Source: Christensenella sp. UBA3944 (GTDB lineage: Bacteria; Bacillota; Clostridia; Christensenellales; DTU072). Taken from it: a DNA stretch of 19,294 bases. The position numbers were made by a program, and so were the translations under genes. The DNA is taken from NCBI GenBank assembly GCA_002385605.1, contig DGDU01000030.1, positions 1 through 19,294 on the forward strand, read 5' to 3'. A model generated the notes under the pieces. The model was not told the DNA's origin and did no database searches. It saw only the letters and a list, made by a program, of their open reading frames with translations. Below are positions 14,089-19,294 of the stretch, one piece after another (position 1 is the stretch's first letter; each line of letters begins with the position of its first letter).

Positions 14089-14118
14089 GCCACACTATAA
14101 TATTTTCTGTTGTGCGGC
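14089..14118 (-). terminator. Weak hairpin after the condensing-enzyme gene
   Basis: Minus-strand RNA GCCGCAC pairs with GUGUGGC (one G-U) around a 16-nt A/U-rich loop. No strong U-tract follows, so it is at best a weak terminator or a 3' stabilising hairpin. Confidence 0.35.
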
Positions 14119-14129
14119 CTGTTAATACC

Positions 14130-15533
14130 TTATTTTGCCATACCGAGCATAAGTTTTTTGAAGCGCTTGGAGTCTATGTCGTGAATAAGGTTGAGAAGCT
14201 CCTCGTCGCCTATCGAAGTGGTGCGCCCGGACTCGTATTCCACATCGATTTTCTCCTTTATGGCGAGCACGAGTGGGTCTTTCTTGTCTATCCTCTCGTC
14301 CTCTTTAAGCGAGAAGTAAGAGTTTATCCAGTAGGCTATGCCCGCGGTGCCGCTGTGGCTGTCCACGGCAACGAGAGGCGGGCGCTTAAGGATTTTCTCG
14401 GTATTAAATATATTGTATATCTCCTGGTCCTTAAGCATGCCGTCGGCGTGTATGCCTGCTCGGGTGGTGTTGAAGTTCCTGCCCACAAACGGAGTTCTCG
14501 GGGGTATTATGTAATCCATTTCCTTTTCGAAGTACTCGGCGATGTCGGTTATGGCCGTTAAATCCATTCCGTCCGTCGTGCCCTTCAAAGAGCAGTATTC
14601 GATGGCCATCGCTTCCAGCGGGCAGTTGCCCGTCCTTTCGCCTATGCCGAGCAGCGAACAGTTAACCGCCGAAGCGCCGTAAAGCCAGGCGGTTGTGGCG
14701 TTGGTAACCACTTTGTAGAAATCGTTATGCCCGTGCCATTCCAGCCATTCGCTGGGGAAGTCTGCGTAATGGTGCAACCCGTAAACTATGCCCTGTACGC
14801 TTCTGGGAAGCGCCGTGCCGGGGAAGCTGACGCCGTAGCCCAAAGTGTCGCAGCAGCGAATCTTTATGGGCATGCCGCTCTCGTCGCTTAGGTCCTTTAA
14901 CGCCGCGGCGAAGGGCACGACAAAGCCGTAGTAGTCCGCCCTGGTGATATCCTCAAAATGGCACCTCGGCACGATACCCGCGTCCAAAGCCTTCTTTACT
15001 ATGACGAGGTACTTGTCCATGGCCTGGCGCCTCGTCATATTCATCTTCTTGAAGATGTGATAGTCCGAGCAGCTTACAAGTATGCCCGTTTCCTTAAGGC
15101 CCATTTCTTTTACGAGCTTGAAGTCGTTGTCGTTTGCCCTTATCCAGCTGGTGATTTCGGGGAATTTAAGCCCTAGTTCCTGACACTTTCTTACGGCTTC
15201 GCGGTCTTTCTCGCTGTAGATAAAAAACTCGCTCTGCCTTATTATTCCCTTCTCGCCGCCCAGCCTGGACATAAGCTTAAAGAGGTTAACAATGTGCTCG
15301 ACCTTAAAGGGGGATTGCGACTGCTGCCCGTCACGGAAGGTGGTATCGGTTATCCATATCTCCTTGGGGCATCTCATGGGCACATTGCGGAAGTTGAATA
15401 AAATCCTCGGGACGCTGTCGTAATCGAACATCTCGCGGTACAGCTTGGGCTCGGCAACATCCTGCAGGCTCGGCGTATAGCTGTGTGTTTCATATAAATT
15501 TACATTCTCGTTGAAAAAAATCTTTTCCTTCAT
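14130..15533 (-). CDS. DRE-TIM condensing enzyme, Re-citrate/homocitrate synthase-like
   Basis: 467 residues with a TIM-barrel HMG-CoA-lyase-like domain. Motifs are ITDTTFRDGQQSQ (R67, D68 catalytic), the metal-binding HGHND (H267, H269), GERTGN (298-303) and NTTRAGIHADG (around H362). The enzyme would condense acetyl-CoA with a 2-oxo acid. The leucine-feedback domain of LeuA is absent, and the N-terminal extension (MKEKIFFNENVNLY...) matches a clostridial group often annotated as 2-isopropylmalate or homocitrate synthase. Re-citrate synthase belongs to this wider family, so citrate synthesis from oxaloacetate is a real possibility. It follows prfA by 39 nt and has AGAGGAT before ATG 15533. 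Confidence 0.88.
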   Translation of the reverse strand: MKEKIFFNENVNLYETHSYTPSLQDVAEPKLYREMFDYDSVPRILFNFRNVPMRCPKEIWITDTTFRDGQQSQSPFKVEHIVNLFKLMSRLGGEKGIIRQSEFFIYSEKDREAVRKCQELGLKFPEITSWIRANDNDFKLVKEMGLKETGILVSCSDYHIFKKMNMTRRQAMDKYLVIVKKALDAGIVPRCHFEDITRADYYGFVVPFAAALKDLSDESGMPIKIRCCDTLGYGVSFPGTALPRSVQGIVYGLHHYADFPSEWLEWHGHNDFYKVVTNATTAWLYGASAVNCSLLGIGERTGNCPLEAMAIEYCSLKGTTDGMDLTAITDIAEYFEKEMDYIIPPRTPFVGRNFNTTRAGIHADGMLKDQEIYNIFNTEKILKRPPLVAVDSHSGTAGIAYWINSYFSLKEDERIDKKDPLVLAIKEKIDVEYESGRTTSIGDEELLNLIHDIDSKRFKKLMLGMAK

Positions 15534-15572
15534 GTCGCTATCCTCTTTATTATATTGGCTTTGCCCGGGGGC

Positions 15573-16655
15573 TTAGTTTTGTTTTTCTTCTATCTGCTTC
15601 AGCTTTGCGTTCTGGTCGGCGAGAGCGAGGGCCTCAACCATCTCGAATATGTCGCCGTCCATAAACTCCGATATGTTATACATAGTCATTCCTATGCGGT
15701 GGTCGGTTACGCGCCCTTGCGGGAAGTTGTAGGTCCTTATGCGTTCGGAGCGGTCGCCCGTGCCTATCTGCATGCGGCGGTTCTCGGCGTACTCTTTATC
15801 CTTTTGGCTCTGATAGTAATCCAAAAGGCGGGATTTGAGTACCCTAAGCGCCTTTTCGCGGTTTTTTATCTGCGAGCGCTCGTCCTGGCACTCCACCACC
15901 GTTCCCGTAGGAATATGGGTAATTCTTACCGCGCTTTCGGTCTTGTTGACATGCTGCCCGCCGGCACCGCTGGAGCGGAAGGTATCAATTTTCAGGTCCT
16001 TTTCGTTTATCTCGACATCGACATCCTCGGCTTCTGGAAGCACGGCAACGGTAACCGTAGATGTGTGCACCCTGCCCTGCGATTCGGTTTCGGGCACTCT
16101 CTGCACCCTGTGCACGCCGCTCTCATATTTCATCTTGCTGTAGGCGCCCTGCCCCGAAATCATAAAGACGGCTTCCTTTATGCCGCCAAGCTCGGTCATA
16201 TTGATATCGATATCCTCTATCTTCCAGCGAAGGCGTTCGGCAAACCTCTTGTACATCTTCATAAGCTCGTAACCGAACAGCGCCGATTCCTCGCCGCCCG
16301 CGCCCGGCCTTATCTCGACGATAACATTCTTGTCGTCCATCGGGTCTTTGGGAAGAAGCATAATCTTAAGCTCTTCCTCGGCGGCGTCCAGCCGGTCCCT
16401 TAGTTCATAGTATTCGGCTTCGGCAAGCTCTGCCATCTCCTTGTCGGGAAGCGACATCATACGCTTGCACTCTGCCATATTTTCCGAAATTTTAAGGTAT
16501 TCGCCGTACTTGTCTACGATGGGCTGAAGCGAGCTGTATTCCTTGGTGAGCTTTCTCCATTCGTCCTGTTTGGCGACAACCTCGGGAAGCCCGATTTTTT
16601 CGCCCAGCTCCTCATATCGCTTAGCCATCGCTTCAAGCCTTTCCTTAAAAATCAT
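15573..16655 (-). CDS. prfA: Peptide chain release factor 1
   Basis: 360 residues, normal length. The peptidyl-tRNA hydrolysis motif GGQ is at 232-234, and the UAA/UAG codon-reading motif is P188-E189-T190 in HRVQRVPETESQGR, the PxT of RF1. It releases finished chains on the ribosome. Its Gln in GGQ is the known substrate of PrmC, encoded just upstream (24-nt gap). AGAGG precedes ATG 16655. Confidence 0.98.
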   Translation of the reverse strand: MIFKERLEAMAKRYEELGEKIGLPEVVAKQDEWRKLTKEYSSLQPIVDKYGEYLKISENMAECKRMMSLPDKEMAELAEAEYYELRDRLDAAEEELKIMLLPKDPMDDKNVIVEIRPGAGGEESALFGYELMKMYKRFAERLRWKIEDIDINMTELGGIKEAVFMISGQGAYSKMKYESGVHRVQRVPETESQGRVHTSTVTVAVLPEAEDVDVEINEKDLKIDTFRSSGAGGQHVNKTESAVRITHIPTGTVVECQDERSQIKNREKALRVLKSRLLDYYQSQKDKEYAENRRMQIGTGDRSERIRTYNFPQGRVTDHRIGMTMYNISEFMDGDIFEMVEALALADQNAKLKQIEEKQN

Positions 16656-16679
16656 ACCGTCCTCTATTATTCTTATATT

Positions 16680-18485
16680 TTATCTTATTACCAGCACTCT
16701 CTCGACGGGCGGGTTATTGTAATCCGTAATTATTTCGGCTTCGCCGCCGAAAAGCGCTGCCACATCTTTAGCCTGCCCCGCGCCCACCTCGAGGATAAGC
16801 ACGCCGTCCTCCTTGAGGTACGCTTTGTATTCCGCCGCAATGCGCCTGTAAAAGCTAAGCCCGTCCTCTCCGCCGTCCAAGGCAAGACCGGGTTCGTAAT
16901 CCTTTACCTCGGGGCTCAGTTTTTCTATCTCCGCCGAAGGGATATAAGGCGGGTTGGCGGCTATTATGTCAAACTTGCCTTCTATATTTTCGAACAGGTC
17001 GCTCTTTACAAACTCTACAGCCGCTCCCAACGCTTCGGCGTTTTCTTTAGCGAGCGACAAAGCCTCATCGCTTATATCGGATGCTGTAACCTTCGCTCCC
17101 GTTTCTTTTTGGACTGCAATCGCGACTGCTCCGCTTCCCGCGCAAAGCTCTAGAACGCTCTTAGAGGTGTCGCCGCCGACTTCCTTTATTACGCGCTCGG
17201 CCATCAACTCGGTGTCGAAGCGGGGTATAAGCGCCCTACCGTCGGTTTTGAAGTCGTAGCCGTAAAAGCAGGCAAAACCTATGGCGTATTGGAGGGGCAT
17301 ACCCTGCGCTCTCTTTTTGGCGTATTCTTTTGCCTTAAGCAAATCCTCGCTGGAGAGGCGCTTTTTTTCATAAAGGGCGCTCTTTGTTTTTGCGCCGCAA
17401 GCCGCCATCAGGATAAGCTCTATTTCGGTTCGGGAGGCGTCTTTGCCGAGAATTTCTTTAATCTCGGCCTCGCACTTTTCTAGGGTTACGGCGGTTACGA
17501 AGCGGCTTTCGGGTATGGATTTATCCTTTTCCATATCGATTACCGTCGTAAAGGCGGTAAGGGCAACCTCTATCATACTGTCGTCGGGCTCGGCGGTCGT
17601 TATCTTCTGGAGCAGCAGCCCGGGGGCTTTAAGCGCCTTCACAACCCGGTTATCGTACCTGGCAAGAAGCTGCTGGATCTCGTAGCTTAACCCCGCCACA
17701 AGGGGTATGCCCAAAATCCTTATCGCCAAACGGACGCCGAAGGAAGTTATGTTTCCCGCCGCCAGAAGTATCTCGACAACGGCGAAAAAGATTATAGCCA
17801 CAACCATAACCACAAAGACAAGGGTTGTGCCGCACCTGTCGTGTATGGTAGTCATTTTGCGGGCGTTCTCTACATTCAAAGGAAGGTTGTGCTCGTAGCA
17901 GCTTACCACTTTGTGCTCGGCACCGTGGTAGCGGTAAAGCCTCTTTATATCCTTAAGAAGCGAAGTAAGCCCGATGTAAGCCACAAAAATAAGTATCCTC
18001 AACGCACCCGACACGGCGGCGCGGGCGGCTATATACCCTACCGAGGCCTGGTCCAGCTTGACAGCCTTTGTGAAGATAAGCTCGGCAACGGTATTGGGGA
18101 CAAACACGAAAAGGAACAAGGCAAGCCCGACACCGAGCAGCACGCCTACCGCCGAAACGACGGACATAATATCCACTTTGAGTGTTTTTGCCAGCCACTT
18201 CTCGAACTTTGAGGGCTGCTCGTCGGCCAGATCTCCGTAAACTTCGGAAGCTCTCAGCAATGTTTTCATTCCGGTAACAAGGCTTACGGCAAAAGCGAGT
18301 ATCCCTCTTATAATCGGGACACGATACCACGCCGACCGCTCTTTATAAGGCGTATAGCGTACGCTTTCCACCTGTATTTCGCCCTTTGCGTCCCTTACGG
18401 CGGTTGCCATAACGCTTTTGCCGCGCATCATCACGCCTTCGAGGACAGCCTGGCCGCCTATGTTGCTGCAAAACTTTTTTGCCAA
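16680..18485 (-). CDS. prmC: Fusion of YqhQ-like (DUF1385) membrane protein and PrmC glutamine methyltransferase
   Basis: 601 residues in one uninterrupted frame. Residues about 1-305 are DUF1385: GGQAVLEGVMMRG (10-22), YRYHGAEHKVVSCYE (184-198), HDRCGTTLVF (215-224) and membrane helices at about 107-135, 150-175, 220-245 and 250-270. Residues about 325-601 are PrmC/HemK: helical N-domain, SAM-binding VLELCAGSGAVAIA (444-457), acidic D470, and catalytic NPPY (511-514). PrmC methylates the GGQ glutamine of release factors; prfA follows. YqhQ-like proteins are poorly understood membrane proteins. The start is TTG at 18485, supported by GGGAGA six nt upstream and by MAKKFCSNIGGQ matching the family. 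The fusion puts PrmC on the membrane. Confidence 0.95.
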   Translation of the reverse strand: MAKKFCSNIGGQAVLEGVMMRGKSVMATAVRDAKGEIQVESVRYTPYKERSAWYRVPIIRGILAFAVSLVTGMKTLLRASEVYGDLADEQPSKFEKWLAKTLKVDIMSVVSAVGVLLGVGLALFLFVFVPNTVAELIFTKAVKLDQASVGYIAARAAVSGALRILIFVAYIGLTSLLKDIKRLYRYHGAEHKVVSCYEHNLPLNVENARKMTTIHDRCGTTLVFVVMVVAIIFFAVVEILLAAGNITSFGVRLAIRILGIPLVAGLSYEIQQLLARYDNRVVKALKAPGLLLQKITTAEPDDSMIEVALTAFTTVIDMEKDKSIPESRFVTAVTLEKCEAEIKEILGKDASRTEIELILMAACGAKTKSALYEKKRLSSEDLLKAKEYAKKRAQGMPLQYAIGFACFYGYDFKTDGRALIPRFDTELMAERVIKEVGGDTSKSVLELCAGSGAVAIAVQKETGAKVTASDISDEALSLAKENAEALGAAVEFVKSDLFENIEGKFDIIAANPPYIPSAEIEKLSPEVKDYEPGLALDGGEDGLSFYRRIAAEYKAYLKEDGVLILEVGAGQAKDVAALFGGEAEIITDYNNPPVERVLVIR

Positions 18486-18503
18486 AACCTTTCTCCCGAG
18501 ATA

Positions 18504-18550
18504 TTAAAAAAAGTGCAGAGCCTTCCCTGTTAAGTTCGCGCTCTGCACTT
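18504..18550 (-). terminator. Intrinsic terminator after rpmE
   Basis: A perfect 10-bp stem AAGTGCAGAG (18541-18550 read on minus) with CTCTGCACTT (18511-18520), a 20-nt loop, then TTTTTTT on the minus strand. It also lies directly upstream of the prmC fusion. Confidence 0.92.
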
Positions 18551-18567
18551 GGATTTTTGGGTCAATT

Positions 18568-18774
18568 TTAGTTCATTCCATAGCGTTTGCGGAACTTGTC
18601 TACACGGCCACCCGTATCTACGATTTTCTGTTTACCGGTATAAAAAGGATGACATTGGTTGCAAATGTCTACCTTAAGAACATCGACCTTTTTGGTGGTT
18701 CCCGAGCGGAACTTGGCGCCGCACGCGCATACTACATCAACTATTTTGTATTGGGGATGGATTTTCTCTTTCAT
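18568..18774 (-). CDS. rpmE: Ribosomal protein L31, zinc-binding (C+) type
   Basis: 68 residues, normal length. The zinc ligands C16-x-C18 and C38-xx-C41 (DVVCACGAKF, ICNQCHPFYTG) define the C+ form. It is a component of the 50S subunit at the intersubunit bridge. Monocistronic: it has its own promoter at 18811-18839 and terminator at 18504-18550. GAGGT precedes ATG 18774. Confidence 0.98.
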   Translation of the reverse strand: MKEKIHPQYKIVDVVCACGAKFRSGTTKKVDVLKVDICNQCHPFYTGKQKIVDTGGRVDKFRKRYGMN

Positions 18775-18810
18775 TTTGTATACCTCGCTCGGTTATTCAA
18801 ATGCCTAATT

Positions 18811-18839
18811 ATTGTATATATTTATATCCCGATTGTCAA
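18811..18839 (-). promoter_or_regulatory. Sigma-A promoter of rpmE
   Basis: Minus strand TTGACA (18834-18839) and TACAAT (18811-18816), 17-bp spacer. Confidence 0.85.
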
Positions 18840-18871
18840 CTGTTTAACATTAGTTTTTCGGGCTGTTTAAC
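18840..18871 (-). repeat. Direct repeat upstream of the rpmE promoter
   Basis: Two copies of GTTAAACAG (minus; 18863-18871 and 18840-18848), 23 bp start to start, the second touching the -35 box. This may be an activator or repressor site, or chance in an A/T-rich spacer. Confidence 0.35.
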
Positions 18872-18875
18872 AAAA

Positions 18876-19294
18876 TCACAATACTTTTATTATGGGGCAG
18901 ACATATATCAGGGGATCGTCGCTCATTTCGGCGAAAACCTCGGGGGCTTCCTCGAGGGTTGCCCTCTTGTCTATAAATTGCGCGAACTTGAGATATTTCT
19001 GGGCAATCATGTTGACCGCCGAGTTTATCTCGTCCAGCCCGCAGGAAACGCCCCTTACGGTAAGCTGTTTTTGGGAGATAATGCCTATATCCGTTTCCAG
19101 CCTCGGGAGGATGGGCGAAAAACTTACTATCGTGCAGTCGCCGCCCCTCGCGCACAGCGTATACAGGAAGTTGGGGCTTACCCCCGACTTGGCGTGAAGT
19201 ATGGTATGGTCGGCAAGCCGCCCGCCCGTTATGTTGAGCACGCGCTGATATGTGTCCTCTTTGGTTTCGTTAACGGTATAGAAGCTGTCTCTTA
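18876..19294 (-). CDS. Zinc-alcohol-dehydrogenase-like (MDR) protein, C-terminal part
   Basis: The frame is open to the right edge, so about 138 C-terminal residues are seen. GTG at 19241 is only an internal Val. The pattern fits the end of a medium-chain dehydrogenase: NITGGRLADHTILHA, the strand/turn LCARGGDCTIVSFSP, then QLTVRGVSCG, INSAVNMIAQKYLKFAQFIDKRATLEEAPEVF, and a terminal IIKVL. In this family that region closes the Rossmann domain and returns to the catalytic domain. The zinc and NAD motifs lie outside the window, so the substrate and even activity are unknown. Confidence 0.65.
   Translation of the reverse strand, partial: RDSFYTVNETKEDTYQRVLNITGGRLADHTILHAKSGVSPNFLYTLCARGGDCTIVSFSPILPRLETDIGIISQKQLTVRGVSCGLDEINSAVNMIAQKYLKFAQFIDKRATLEEAPEVFAEMSDDPLIYVCPIIKVL

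Noticed and set aside
13983..14129. T-box or tryptophan/threonine leader ahead of thrC-trpS
   Set aside because: There is no T-box core sequence, no leader peptide with Trp or Thr runs, and the leader is only about 30 nt.
18876..19241. Complete 121-residue gene starting with GTG at 19241
   Set aside because: The frame stays open to the window edge and the content matches an MDR C-terminal region, so it is a truncated view of a longer gene.
1..19294. tRNA or rRNA genes, CRISPR arrays, insertion sequences, phage or integration genes
   Set aside because: None was found on reading both strands. Gene order and base composition look like core chromosome throughout.

Overview
The window looks like chromosomal DNA from an uncultured, low-to-mid GC Gram-positive bacterium of the class Clostridia. 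The clues are strong AAGGAG-type ribosome-binding sites, perfect sigma-A promoters, a YerC/YecD TrpR-like protein, a DUF5685 protein next to a J-domain-like protein, SipW-type exported proteins and a zinc-type (C+) ribosomal protein L31. Nothing points to a plasmid, phage, insertion sequence, CRISPR array or tRNA. The window is gene-dense, no stretch over 300 bases lacks a gene, and most genes lie on the minus strand.

Layout from left to right. (1) 1-1200, minus: a cyclic-di-GMP class I (GEMM-I) riboswitch with its own promoter and intrinsic terminator sits ahead of two exported proteins of the SipW-dependent/TasA-like kind. (2) 1292-3883: a CDF cation exporter is divergent from an FAD-dependent oxidoreductase of the geranylgeranyl-reductase type. 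(3) 3936-6572, minus: a polar amino-acid ABC importer (lipoprotein, permease, ATPase) is followed by a TrpR-like regulator, and a perfect 9+9 inverted repeat fills its promoter. (4) 6710-9027: an exported M23 peptidase, then ung, a 49-residue cysteine-rich membrane peptide, and a divergent ArsR-type regulator. (5) 9030-13982, minus: a tightly coupled operon of P-loop protein, threonine synthase, TrpRS, DUF5685 protein, degenerate J-protein with TPRs and a cysteine-rich tail, and a membrane protein. (6) 14130-18485, minus: a YqhQ(DUF1385)-PrmC fusion, release factor RF1, and a DRE-TIM condensing enzyme like Re-citrate/homocitrate synthase. (7) 18568-19294, minus: rpmE and the 3' end of a zinc-alcohol-dehydrogenase-like (MDR) gene.

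Most of the window is housekeeping: translation termination and its methyltransferase, aminoacylation, threonine synthesis, amino-acid uptake and base-excision repair. The parts worth a second look are the c-di-GMP-controlled surface-protein operon, the membrane-anchored PrmC fusion, the symmetric ArsR/cysteine-rich-peptide promoter, and the DUF5685/J-like/membrane-protein module. Three cysteine-rich products encoded within about 2.7 kb (8.4-11.1 kb) suggest a possible metal- or redox-related function, but this is inference only.
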